Assembly (NCBI GenBank): GCA_900752195.1 | Contig: CAADUJ010000020.1 | Span: 62,001-126,000, forward strand | DNA length: 64,000 nt | Direction of reading: 5' to 3' | Origin: an uncultured Negativicutes bacterium | GTDB lineage: Bacteria; Bacillota; Negativicutes; Veillonellales; Megasphaeraceae | Shown here: positions 25,228 through 34,079 of the stretch, one piece after another | How positions within the stretch are numbered: the first letter of the stretch is position 1 | How the letters are laid out: each line of letters opens with the position of its first letter | Translations under genes and position numbers: made by a program | The notes under the pieces: generated by a model | The model's database searches: none | What the model saw: the letters and a program-made list of their open reading frames with translations, nothing else | What the model was told of the DNA's origin: nothing

Positions 25228-26256
25228 TTGAAGAAAACAGTACAGGACATAGCTGACTTTTTAGGTGGAACTGTCATTGGTAAAGGTGATAAAGAAATTG
25301 TCGATATAAAGGGGCTGGCAGAAGCCGGTACAGACGATGTGACATTTGCCGTCGATCCATATACGGAATTTTTACCTCAAGTCCATGCAGGTGCTGTTAT
25401 CGTTGCAAAAGAAGTTCCCTGTGGCGATAACACGCTCATTCTTGTCGATAATCCACGCCTGGCCTTTTCAAAGCTCCTTGTGCTGTTTCATCCACGCCAG
25501 ACCATCCCCAATGGGATACACGAAACAGCTTGTATAGCTGATAGTGCGACGCTGGGAAAAAATGCATCGGTCATGGCCTATGTCGTCATTGGTAAGAATG
25601 TGACAATTGGTACAAATTGTACTATTTATCCCTATGTATTTATTGGTGATAATGTCACTATCGGTGATGATTGCGTCATCTACCCGGGTGCGGTTATTCA
25701 CGAAAATTGTGAACTCGGCAACCGCCTCGTTATCAGGGCCCATGCCGTCATTGGCGGCGAAGGGTTTGGATTTGCCACGAAAGACGGACATCATACGCGT
25801 ATTCCTCAGATTGGCAACGTCAAGATAGAAGACGATGTAGAAATAGGCGCTTGCACGTGTATCGATAACGGTACATTAGACAGCACGACTATCAAACGGG
25901 GAACGAAAGTAGATAATCTCGTCCATCTGGGCCACAACGTTCAGGTCGGTGAAGACTGCTTCCTCATCGCTCAGGTCGGCGTTGCCGGAAGTACGAAGAT
26001 CGGTAATCATTGTGTCCTGGCAGGACAGGTCGGATGCGCTGGTCATCTTGACATTGGTGATAATAGCGTCTTTGCGGGCAAGACAGGCATTACAGGTAAC
26101 GTAAAACCGGGATCCATCATGGCGGGGTATCCTATGCAACCTCATATGGAATGGAAACGAACACAAGTATATATGAAGCATCTTCCTGACATGGCAAAGA
26201 AAATCAAAGCTTTGGAAACGAAGATTGCCCAATTAGAAGAACTCACAAAACACTAG
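25228..26256 (+). CDS. lpxD: UDP-3-O-acylglucosamine N-acyltransferase LpxD
   Basis: LpxD adds the second 3-hydroxyacyl chain in lipid A synthesis, using acyl-ACP. The 342-residue product has the N-terminal uridine-binding domain followed by the left-handed beta-helix of hexapeptide repeats (many V-x-I-G-x-x and NVTIG-type repeats, about residues 100-300). The catalytic-His region is LVHLGHNVQVGEDC. Two TTG codons could start it: TTG 25228 is 9 bases from AAAGGGG, while TTG 25219 touches that site, so 25228 is chosen. It shows that the organism makes lipopolysaccharide. Confidence 0.95.
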   Translation: MKKTVQDIADFLGGTVIGKGDKEIVDIKGLAEAGTDDVTFAVDPYTEFLPQVHAGAVIVAKEVPCGDNTLILVDNPRLAFSKLLVLFHPRQTIPNGIHETACIADSATLGKNASVMAYVVIGKNVTIGTNCTIYPYVFIGDNVTIGDDCVIYPGAVIHENCELGNRLVIRAHAVIGGEGFGFATKDGHHTRIPQIGNVKIEDDVEIGACTCIDNGTLDSTTIKRGTKVDNLVHLGHNVQVGEDCFLIAQVGVAGSTKIGNHCVLAGQVGCAGHLDIGDNSVFAGKTGITGNVKPGSIMAGYPMQPHMEWKRTQVYMKHLPDMAKKIKALETKIAQLEELTKH

Positions 26257-26266
26257 GAGAAGGCTT

Positions 26267-27184
26267 ATGTATCGGTTTATGAAATGTCTGAGCTGGATCA
26301 TATGCCATTTGCCTGCATCTGGCCGGCGTAATCTGGGGCAGTTCCTGGGCTGGTTCTTTTGGACTTTTGTACCGAAAAAACGAAAAATCCTGGCCCGTGA
26401 CCAAATCATGGAATGCCATATAGCAGATGATCCTGAACAAGCCATGGCTATTGCTGAAAAGAGCAGCCGGCGCTTTGGCAATATGATCGTCGAAGTCTTG
26501 TCGTATCCGATTTATACGAAAGATACCTTCGATGAAAAGATTACATGGCATGGAAAAGAATATCTTGATGCATTACAGGAAACTGGTGAAGGAGCTATTT
26601 TTATGGCTTCTCATGCTGGTAATTGGGAGCTTCTTGGCGCAGCTCTGGCCATGAATGGATATCCCTTGATTTCCGTTGCACAGGAACAGAATAGCAAAAG
26701 TGCAGATACCTTCATCAATGAATACAGGGCGCTCATGAAACAGCACGTTACGTATAAGACGGGTATCCGCGACATGGTCCGCTTTCTTCGCGATGGACAC
26801 TATATCGGCCTGCTTATGGATCAGGATCCTGGGTATGCCGGTATTATGGTCAAGCTCTTCGGCAAAGATACCCTTACGGCTGATGGTCCTGCCAAATTGG
26901 CAGGTATAGACCATTATCCCATTATCTGTACCTTCATCCACGAAGACAGACCCTTTCATCACGTCATCGACGTGACGCCGCCTATACGGCCGTACGAAAG
27001 GGGAAAAAAACTGTCGAAAGAAGAAAAGCGCGCCATCGTCTACGACACGACGCAGCGTCTCAACGATATCCTGGAACAACGGATACGGACCTACCCGGAA
27101 GACTGGTTCTGGCTCCATAATCGCTGGAAATGGACGAAACGGTATGAAGAAAAACGAAATCACCATGAAATAGCAGAACGCTGA
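26267..27184 (+). CDS. lpxL: Lipid A late acyltransferase (LpxL/HtrB family)
   Basis: A membrane-associated acyltransferase that adds a secondary acyl chain to lipid A. The 305-residue product has an N-terminal hydrophobic segment, the catalytic HX4E motif HAGNWE near residue 113, the conserved LLMDQDPG segment and the ending PEDWFWLHNRWKW. It follows lpxD by 10 bases with AGGAG upstream. The usual lpxC, fabZ, lpxA, lpxB and kdsA genes do not follow here. LpxL and LpxM cannot be told apart from the sequence alone. Confidence 0.9.
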   Translation: MYRFMKCLSWIICHLPASGRRNLGQFLGWFFWTFVPKKRKILARDQIMECHIADDPEQAMAIAEKSSRRFGNMIVEVLSYPIYTKDTFDEKITWHGKEYLDALQETGEGAIFMASHAGNWELLGAALAMNGYPLISVAQEQNSKSADTFINEYRALMKQHVTYKTGIRDMVRFLRDGHYIGLLMDQDPGYAGIMVKLFGKDTLTADGPAKLAGIDHYPIICTFIHEDRPFHHVIDVTPPIRPYERGKKLSKEEKRAIVYDTTQRLNDILEQRIRTYPEDWFWLHNRWKWTKRYEEKRNHHEIAER

Positions 27185-27186
27185 CG

Positions 27187-27229
27187 AAACGCACAGCCTA
27201 TGAATACGATGAATAGGTTGTGCGTTTTT
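27187..27229 (+). terminator. Terminator at the end of the envelope cluster
   Basis: AAACGCACAgCCTAT pairs with ATAGGtTGTGCGTTT around an 11-base loop, followed by TTTTT. Confidence 0.88.
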
Positions 27230-27388
27230 ATATGTTTTTGCTGAAACGGCTAGAGGCCATCTTTCTGGTTCCATAAGACGCAGTTCTTGTTTTAAGATGA
27301 ATCGATATAAAATAAAGAATAATACGTAATAAATGGACGTTAGTAGTACGTTTTACTTAAAATTTTAAAAATAATACAGGAAATACAC

Positions 27389-27417
27389 TTGCAAAGTAAG
27401 AAAAGGTGTGTTAAGAT
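27389..27417 (+). promoter_or_regulatory. Promoter of the leucine operon
   Basis: TTGCAA at 27389-27394 and TAAGAT at 27412-27417 with a 17-base spacer, about 30 bases before T-box stem I. The AT-rich bases from 27230 to here hold nothing else that I can see. Confidence 0.65.
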
Positions 27418-27446
27418 ACAACACATCAACAATCCAAAATAAAAAT

Positions 27447-27705
27447 GCGTTGAAGGGAACTAGTAGATTCTAGGACGTTTTCAGAGAACTGCCGTTTGGT
27501 GTGAGGCAGCAGCGAATTAGAATGGAACTCCTCCCTAAGCAGCTCGCTGAACAGGAACAGTAGGTGGAGCCGGGGCCTGGCCGTTAACAGACAGGAGGGT
27601 ATCGACAGTAGTCCGTACCTGTAAAGAGCCCAGTGCATATGGGAATTAGAGTGGTAACGCGCAAGTGAAATCTTTCGTCTCTTAGGAGATGAAAGATTTT
27701 TTTAT
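27447..27705 (+). promoter_or_regulatory. Leucine T-box riboswitch with terminator
   Basis: Stem I begins with AAGGGAACTAGTAG (the AGTA S-turn) and carries the apical AGAGAAC / TTTGGTG elements. The specifier loop is closed by ATTCTA/TAGAAT and contains GGAACTCC, with CTC (Leu) at 27528-27530 as the specifier. The T-box core TTAGAGTGGTAACGCG is at 27646-27661, where TGGT can pair with an uncharged tRNA ending in ACCA. A terminator (AAATCTTTC.TCTC / GAGA.GAAAGATTTTTTT, 27667-27705) follows. Uncharged tRNA-Leu should allow read-through into leuA. Confidence 0.9.
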
Positions 27706-27758
27706 TTTGATTGGGAGAATAATAGGATATATGTATTTCATCATAGGAGAGATGCCGT

Positions 27759-29504
27759 ATGAAACATGTAGAAAAGTATCAAAAAGGTTACTTTATGCCG
27801 CCTGTTGTCGATATGTCCTGGACACAATTGGAATATCCTCATGAGGCGCCGATTTGGTGCAGTGTCGATTTGCGCGATGGAAATCAGGCCCTGATTATAC
27901 CCATGAATCTTGAAGAGAAAATTCGATTTTATAAGATGCTGGTAGCAATGGGATTTAAAGAAATCGAAGTAGGTTTCCCTGCTGCATCAGAAACAGAATA
28001 CGAGTTTCTCCGATATTTAGTCGACCATGATTTAATTCCTGACGATGTAACAGTCCAAGTTTTGACGCAGGCCAGGGAACATATTATTCGTAAGACCTTT
28101 GACGCATTAAAAGGTGTTACGAATGCCATTGTACACGTATACAATTCCACGTCGTTTGCCCAACGTCAACAAGTCTTTCACAAATCAAAAGAAGACATCA
28201 AGAAAATAGCCGTTGAAGGAGCCCGCTTGTTGCAGTCCTTATGCGATGAAGCCGGCGTTTCCTATCGCTTTGAATATTCGCCGGAAAGCTTTACTGGAAC
28301 TGAACCGGAATATGCGTTGAAAGTGTGTAATGCCGTTCTTGACGTGTGGAAACCGACAGCAAACAGAAAGGCTATCATTAATTTGCCGTCAACTGTTCAA
28401 ATGTCAATGCCTCATGTGTTTGCCTCGCAAATCGCCTATATATCACAGCACTTGAATTATCGCGACAACGTCATCGTATCTGTGCATCCCCATAATGATC
28501 GGGGGACAGGGGTGGCTGATGCTGAAATGGCATTGCTTGCAGGGGCCGACCGTATCGAAGGCACACTGTTTGGAAATGGAGAACGAACGGGAAACGCAGA
28601 TATCGTTACGATTGGTATGAACATGTATGCGTTAGGCATTGATCCGAAATTAGATTTTTCTCACATGACAGAATTGGTGAAAACGTATGAACAAGTGACA
28701 CGGATGCATGTTCATCCAAGGCAACCCTATGCCGGTCAATTGGTTTTTGCCGCCTTTTCTGGATCACATCAGGATGCCATAGCCAAAGGCATGCACTTCC
28801 GGGAAACCCATCATGAACCGCAGTGGACATGCCCATATTTATATATTGACCCCCATGATGTAGGCCGGACGTATGATGCAGCTGTCATACGCATCAATAG
28901 TCAATCAGGGAAAGGCGGCGTCGGGTACATTATGGAACAAAACTATGGCATTGATATGCCGAAAAAGATGCGTGAAGACTTTAGTTATTTTGTTAAAGAA
29001 GTATCTGATCATCAGCATAAAGAATTGAAACCCCATGAAATATATGACGTGTTTACACAACAGTATTTGAACAAGAAGACGCCTATCTCGATTATTGATT
29101 TTTCGATACAAAAGAAAGGAGATATATGGGCGGGGAACGTGTGGGTATCTGTTGACGGAGAAACAATGGTCCTCGAGGGCAGGGGAAATGGTCAGCTTGA
29201 TGCAGTGAGCAATGCCATTTGTAATGCCTTTGGCATCCACATTGCCAACCTTGTGTATACAGAACACGATTTAGATCGCGATTCTGATTCACGCGGTATC
29301 GCATACTTCGGATTGACCGATGACGAAGGGCATACGACGTGGGGGGCCGGGATAGATACGGATACGATTACCGCTTCCATTTACGCTTTTATGACGGCAG
29401 TTAACAGAATGGATGGAATTAGACATCAGTTTCGGTTTAGACATGCAACAGCGGCACGAGATACGCACAGCACGTATTCATCCTGCGCAGGTCATACGAG
29501 ATAA
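27759..29504 (+). CDS. leuA: 2-isopropylmalate synthase (LeuA2 type)
   Basis: Condenses acetyl-CoA with 2-oxoisovalerate, the first step of leucine synthesis. The 581-residue product has the DmpG-like TIM barrel with SVDLRDGNQAL near residue 36 and the metal-binding VHPHNDRGTG near 243. A C-terminal regulatory domain (about 440-560) normally binds leucine. Its length and opening sequence place it in the longer LeuA2 branch (E. coli LeuA is about 520). It starts with AGGAGAG upstream and leads leuA-leuC-leuD-leuB. Confidence 0.95.
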   Translation: MKHVEKYQKGYFMPPVVDMSWTQLEYPHEAPIWCSVDLRDGNQALIIPMNLEEKIRFYKMLVAMGFKEIEVGFPAASETEYEFLRYLVDHDLIPDDVTVQVLTQAREHIIRKTFDALKGVTNAIVHVYNSTSFAQRQQVFHKSKEDIKKIAVEGARLLQSLCDEAGVSYRFEYSPESFTGTEPEYALKVCNAVLDVWKPTANRKAIINLPSTVQMSMPHVFASQIAYISQHLNYRDNVIVSVHPHNDRGTGVADAEMALLAGADRIEGTLFGNGERTGNADIVTIGMNMYALGIDPKLDFSHMTELVKTYEQVTRMHVHPRQPYAGQLVFAAFSGSHQDAIAKGMHFRETHHEPQWTCPYLYIDPHDVGRTYDAAVIRINSQSGKGGVGYIMEQNYGIDMPKKMREDFSYFVKEVSDHQHKELKPHEIYDVFTQQYLNKKTPISIIDFSIQKKGDIWAGNVWVSVDGETMVLEGRGNGQLDAVSNAICNAFGIHIANLVYTEHDLDRDSDSRGIAYFGLTDDEGHTTWGAGIDTDTITASIYAFMTAVNRMDGIRHQFRFRHATAARDTHSTYSSCAGHTR

Positions 29505-29530
29505 ATGTTAGAAAAAGAAAGGGTGCTGCA

Positions 29531-30793
29531 ATGATGGGCATGACAATGACACAAAAAATACTGGCAACGCATGCAGGAAAAGAAGTCGTAAAAAGAGGTG
29601 ATTTGATCGTTTGCCAACTAGACCGTATTTTAGCAAACGATATTACGGCGCCGCCGGCTATTGAAGCGTTTCGTACAATCGGAAAACCTGTATTTGACGC
29701 AAAAAAAATCGTCCTTGTGCCAGATCATTTTACGCCGAATAAAGATATTAAATCGGCAGGACTCGCGAAAATCGTCCGTGACTTTGCAAGGGAACATGGC
29801 ATTACTCATTATTTTGAGGTCGGCCGTGTAGGAATTGAACACGTACTGCTTCCGGAGCAAGGGATTGTAGGCCCGGGGATGGTCACGATTGGTGCCGATT
29901 CCCATACCTGTACCTATGGGGCGTTAGGGGGCTTTTCCACAGGTGTCGGTTCGACGGATCTAGGCGTTGCCATGGCGACAGGTACAGCCTGGTTTAAAGT
30001 GCCAGATGCCATCCGCGTAGAACTTGTAGGAGAAAAACCAGAGGACATTACAGGCAAAGATGTGATGTTGACTCTTATCGGGCGTATCGGTGTCAGCGGC
30101 GCCTTATACCGGTCCTTGGAATTTACGGGACCGGGAGTGGCTTCCTTAGATATGGCCGATCGATTTACCATAGCCAATATGGCCATTGAAGCAGGTGCTA
30201 AGAATGGCATTTTCCCTGTAGATGAAAAGACCATTGCCTATGAAAAGGAGCATTTCCAGGGAACCTATGATATTGTTACAGCAGACGAAGATGCTGCGTA
30301 TGTTCGTACCGTTACGATCGATTTGTCAGTGTTGAAGCCTGTTGTTGCCTTCCCGCATTTGCCGGAAAATATGAAGGTCATTGGTACTTTTGGCGATATT
30401 AGGATTGATCAAGTCGTCATCGGTTCCTGTACCAATGGCAGGCTGGAGGACTTGCGCATTGCCGCTTCGATTTTTAAAGGGCATACGGTACATCCAGACG
30501 TTCGGTGCATCGTTATTCCTGGGAGCCAACGAGTATATCGTGAAGCCATGAAAGCGGGATACCTGGATATCTTTATCGAAGCTGGGTGCGCCGTTTCGAC
30601 TCCTACCTGCGGGCCATGTCTGGGTGGTCATATGGGAATTCTGGCTGCTGGAGAAAAATGTGTATCCACGACAAATCGCAATTTCCGTGGCCGTATGGGT
30701 CATGTAGACAGTGAAGTATATCTGGCAGGTCCGCAAGTCGCGGCTGCTAGTGCTATTTTAGGTAAAATTGCTGCTCCTAAGGAGGTTCGTTAG
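29531..30793 (+). CDS. leuC: 3-isopropylmalate dehydratase large subunit
   Basis: The large subunit of isopropylmalate isomerase holds the 4Fe-4S cluster. The 420-residue product has the aconitase-family cluster ligands in GSCTNGR (near residue 302) and CGPCLGGH (near 362-365), and GADSHTCTYG in the active site. It belongs to the short, archaeal-like LeuC branch that pairs with a small LeuD. Four in-frame ATGs lie within the first six codons; 29531 has the best spacing from AAAGGGTG. Confidence 0.96.
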   Translation: MMGMTMTQKILATHAGKEVVKRGDLIVCQLDRILANDITAPPAIEAFRTIGKPVFDAKKIVLVPDHFTPNKDIKSAGLAKIVRDFAREHGITHYFEVGRVGIEHVLLPEQGIVGPGMVTIGADSHTCTYGALGGFSTGVGSTDLGVAMATGTAWFKVPDAIRVELVGEKPEDITGKDVMLTLIGRIGVSGALYRSLEFTGPGVASLDMADRFTIANMAIEAGAKNGIFPVDEKTIAYEKEHFQGTYDIVTADEDAAYVRTVTIDLSVLKPVVAFPHLPENMKVIGTFGDIRIDQVVIGSCTNGRLEDLRIAASIFKGHTVHPDVRCIVIPGSQRVYREAMKAGYLDIFIEAGCAVSTPTCGPCLGGHMGILAAGEKCVSTTNRNFRGRMGHVDSEVYLAGPQVAAASAILGKIAAPKEVR

Positions 30794-31281
30794 TGATGAA
30801 AGTAGAAGGACGTGTATGGCGGTATGGTGCCAATATCGATACAGATGTCATTATTCCAGCTCGGTATTTGAACAGCTTTGATCCAAAAGAATTGGCCAGC
30901 CATTGTATGGTCGATATTGATGAAACATTTGCCAGATATGTCAAACCAGGCGACATCATGGTAGGCGGCGAAAACTTTGGGTGCGGTTCTTCGCGCGAAC
31001 ACGCTCCCATTGCAATTAAAGCGTCTGGAATTCCCGTCGTGATTGCGGCAAGTTTTGCTCGTATATTTTACCGTAATGCGATTAATGTCGGCCTTCCAGC
31101 CCTGGAAATCGGAAAGGCTGTCGAAAAAATCAAAGCCCACGATGAATTGGTCGTCGATTTAAATAAGGGAACTATTGTCGACACAACGACAGGTGATACC
31201 TTTCACGCGACACCGCTGCCAGGTTTTATTCAGGATATAGCACGGGCTGGCGGACTGATTCAGTATGTAAAGGAGAAATAG
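30793..31281 (+). CDS. leuD: 3-isopropylmalate dehydratase small subunit
   Basis: The small swivel-domain subunit that completes the active site with LeuC. The 162-residue product has INTDVIIPARYL-like N-terminal residues (here NIDTDVIIPARYL) and the GENFGCGSSREHAP loop. GTG 30793 overlaps the leuC stop by one base and is 7 bases after AAGGAGG; ATG 30796 is also possible. The short length fits the LeuC type upstream. Confidence 0.95.
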   Translation: MMKVEGRVWRYGANIDTDVIIPARYLNSFDPKELASHCMVDIDETFARYVKPGDIMVGGENFGCGSSREHAPIAIKASGIPVVIAASFARIFYRNAINVGLPALEIGKAVEKIKAHDELVVDLNKGTIVDTTTGDTFHATPLPGFIQDIARAGGLIQYVKEK

Positions 31282-31283
31282 AG

Positions 31284-32357
31284 ATGTCAAAACATATTGT
31301 TGTAATTCCGGGCGATGGCATTGGCAAAGAAATTACGGATAGTGCCGTGGCAGCCATCAAAAAAGTAGCGTCCTATTGTTACCTAGATCTTTCTTTTGAA
31401 ACAAAACAGGCTGGCGGTACGGCATACGAATTATATGGATCTCCTTTGCCACCTGATACGATTGATGCGGCCGAACGGTCTGATGCCATCTTGTTTGGAG
31501 CAGTGGGCGGAGACAAATGGGATTCTGTAGAACCTTCACTCCGTCCGGAACAAGCCGTATTAGGGCTGCGGAAAGCCCTGGGCCTGTATGCCAATTTGCG
31601 ACCTGTCAAAGTGCCACCAGTCTTAGCCGATTATTCGCCTCTTAAAGCAGATATCGTCATGGGGACGGACATCCTCATCGTTCGGGAACTCGTAGGCGGT
31701 ATTTATTTTGGAGACCGCTGTGAATCGGAACCGTATCATGGCGCCGAACGAGCCTGGGATTTAGAAAATTACAGTGTGCCAGAAGTACAGCGCATTGGTA
31801 CCGTTGCTATGAAGGCGGCGCAAACGCGGCGTCATAAGGTGACATCCGTTGATAAAGCTAACGTGTTGGCAACGTCACGATTATGGCGTCGGACAATGAT
31901 AGACGTGGCAACATCCTATGGCGACATCGAATTGAATCATTTGTATGTTGATAATTGTGCCATGCAATTGGCATCGAATCCCAAACAGTTCGATGTCATC
32001 GTGACGAGTAATTTATTTGGCGATATCTTAAGTGATGAAGCCGCTGTCCTCGGTGGCTCTATTGGAATGATACCATCGGCATCGATTGGAGAAAAAACGA
32101 GCCTCTATGAACCGATTCACGGTTCGGCACCGGATATCGCAGGTAAAGGTATTGCCAACCCGTGTGCGACGATCCTTTCTGCTGCAATGTTGTTGCGCTA
32201 TTCCCTGGAGGAAGAGGAGGCGGCAACCATCATTGAAGATGCCGTGGAGGCCGCGTTAGCCGATGGCTGGCGTACGCCAGATCTGTATACAGATGGGTGT
32301 AAACTAGCGAATACCCAGGCGATGACCGATGCCATCTTGCGCCATATCCCGGGATAA
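31284..32357 (+). CDS. leuB: 3-isopropylmalate dehydrogenase
   Basis: Oxidises 3-isopropylmalate with NAD and decarboxylates it, the third step of leucine synthesis. The 357-residue product has PGDGIGKEIT at the N-terminus, the substrate-specific LRKALGLYANLRPVK with catalytic arginines, the VRELVGGIYFG loop and the metal/NAD region IHGSAPDIAGKGIANP. It starts 3 bases after leuD and ends the operon at a terminator. Confidence 0.97.
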   Translation: MSKHIVVIPGDGIGKEITDSAVAAIKKVASYCYLDLSFETKQAGGTAYELYGSPLPPDTIDAAERSDAILFGAVGGDKWDSVEPSLRPEQAVLGLRKALGLYANLRPVKVPPVLADYSPLKADIVMGTDILIVRELVGGIYFGDRCESEPYHGAERAWDLENYSVPEVQRIGTVAMKAAQTRRHKVTSVDKANVLATSRLWRRTMIDVATSYGDIELNHLYVDNCAMQLASNPKQFDVIVTSNLFGDILSDEAAVLGGSIGMIPSASIGEKTSLYEPIHGSAPDIAGKGIANPCATILSAAMLLRYSLEEEEAATIIEDAVEAALADGWRTPDLYTDGCKLANTQAMTDAILRHIPG

Positions 32358-32366
32358 GACATGCGA

Positions 32367-32398
32367 AACGCCACAGTCGATTAGACTGTGGCGTTGTT
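32367..32398 (+). terminator. Terminator of the leucine operon
   Basis: AACGCCACAGTC pairs perfectly with GACTGTGGCGTT around a 5-base loop. The T tract is weak (GTTCAT). The remaining 230 bases up to the next promoter show no gene I can support. Confidence 0.8.
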
Positions 32399-32626
32399 CA
32401 TATGTAAAAAGTGTCCAGCCATGACGCGATTCCGACAGGTGAATTTCTAATGTAGGAAGCCTTGGCATTCTGACGTTTTTCTGATATATAGGCAGATTGA
32501 TATCAGGACTATGAAGTTGTCCCTGCAACAAGTGGCGTTTCTTTGTGGTCCTTTTATAATGCGTGAGAACGTATTGTGAACAGGCTTTTATGAGGCGTAT
32601 TTTCATGGATAAAATGCATTGAGGCA

Positions 32627-32655
32627 TTGGTTTACCGTTAAAAATATGGTATATT
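32627..32655 (+). promoter_or_regulatory. Promoter before miaB
   Basis: TTGGTT at 32627-32632 and TATATT at 32650-32655 with 17 bases between. A short AGAACAC/GGGTTCT hairpin follows before the miaB start. Confidence 0.6.
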
Positions 32656-32730
32656 ATAAGGTACTGTGGGAATGAATAGAACACCTTTTTAGGGTTCTTT
32701 ACAGTAATCAATTCAATGGGAGAAATATAC

Positions 32731-34053
32731 ATGGATATGACTCGTTATTACTATATATTGTCTTATGGCTGCCAGATGAACCAAAGCGATTCAGAACACT
32801 ATGCCGGCCAGTTGGAAGAACTTGGATATGCTGCGACAGAGGACATTCAAAAAGCTGATGTCATTTTACTCAATACGTGCTGTGTCCGCGAAACGGCTGA
32901 AGGGAAGACGCTCGGTAAAATTGGTGAACTGAAACATTTAAAAGATAAAAAGCCAGATCTCATTATTGCCATTACCGGTTGCATGGCGCAAGAATGGCAG
33001 GACCGTCTTTTCAAACGGGCTCCTCATATCGATCTCGTCATCGGTACACATAATATCCATCGCCTCATCGACCTTATTAAGGAACGACAGGATAAGAAGG
33101 ATCACTACATAGCTGCAGATATGAATATGCCGGCTTTCCACGATGTGCCGACAAAACGGTTTCATAAGTTCTTTGCCTGGATTCCCATCATGAATGGATG
33201 CAATAATTTTTGTACCTATTGTATCGTGCCCTATGTCCGCGGTCGTGAAGTCAGCCGTTCCATTTCAGACGTCGTAGAAGAGGTGAAAAAGACGGCAGAT
33301 GCCGGATATAAGGAAATCACCCTTCTCGGACAGAACGTGAATTCTTACGGAAAGGACCGTAGAGATGGTACTGATTTTGCCAAACTCCTTTATGAAGTCA
33401 ATGCAATAGATGGTATCGAACGAATCCGATATATGACGAGCCATCCCAAGGATATGAACCGCGAGGCTATTGACGCCATCGCAGGATGCGAGAAGGTCGT
33501 AAATCATATGCATCTTCCCATCCAGTGCGGTGATGATGAACTGTTAAAGCGCATGAACCGCGGTTACACTGTCGACCATTATATGGATCTTGTCGACTAC
33601 GCCCGCAAAAAAATCCCTGATCTCGTCTTGACGACGGATATTATTGTTGGATTTCCCGGTGAAACAGAAGAGATGTTCTGCCATACCCTCGATCTACTCA
33701 AACGCTGTCAATATGACATGGCCTATACCTTCATGTATTCTCCGCGGACAGGCACGCCGGCAGCAAAGATGGAAGACCAGATTTCTCAAGAAGAAAAGAG
33801 CAGTCGTCTCCAACGCCTGATGGATGTGCAAAACGTATATAGCCTGGCCCGCAATATGGCTATGGAAAACCATGTGTATGACGTCATTGTCGAAGGGCCG
33901 ACGAAAAACGATGAAAATCATTGGTTTGGCCGTACAAGAGGCAATAAAATGATTATCTGGGAATACGATGGGTCTACGGCCATTGGCGATACTGTCCCTG
34001 TCATGGTCGACAAAGGACAGACGTGGGTACTGAAAGGTCATTTAGTAAAATAA
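32731..34053 (+). CDS. miaB: tRNA-2-methylthio-N6-dimethylallyladenosine synthase MiaB
   Basis: A radical SAM methylthiotransferase that converts i6A37 to ms2i6A37 in tRNAs. The 440-residue product has the three N-terminal cluster cysteines (YGCQMN, NTCC, TGCMA), the radical SAM motif CNNFCTYC followed by IVPYVRGRE, and a C-terminal TRAM domain. ATG 32731 follows GGGAG by 9 bases; the in-frame ATG at 32716 overlaps that site. Its substrate is made by MiaA, encoded 7 kb downstream in the same block. Confidence 0.95.
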   Translation: MDMTRYYYILSYGCQMNQSDSEHYAGQLEELGYAATEDIQKADVILLNTCCVRETAEGKTLGKIGELKHLKDKKPDLIIAITGCMAQEWQDRLFKRAPHIDLVIGTHNIHRLIDLIKERQDKKDHYIAADMNMPAFHDVPTKRFHKFFAWIPIMNGCNNFCTYCIVPYVRGREVSRSISDVVEEVKKTADAGYKEITLLGQNVNSYGKDRRDGTDFAKLLYEVNAIDGIERIRYMTSHPKDMNREAIDAIAGCEKVVNHMHLPIQCGDDELLKRMNRGYTVDHYMDLVDYARKKIPDLVLTTDIIVGFPGETEEMFCHTLDLLKRCQYDMAYTFMYSPRTGTPAAKMEDQISQEEKSSRLQRLMDVQNVYSLARNMAMENHVYDVIVEGPTKNDENHWFGRTRGNKMIIWEYDGSTAIGDTVPVMVDKGQTWVLKGHLVK

Positions 34054-34079
34054 GTGCATTGCCATGCAAGGAGGTTACA

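Noticed and set aside
32304..32732. 142-residue open frame on the minus strand between leuB and miaB
   Set aside because: It runs through the leuB terminator and the miaB promoter and has no ribosome-binding site or known motif.
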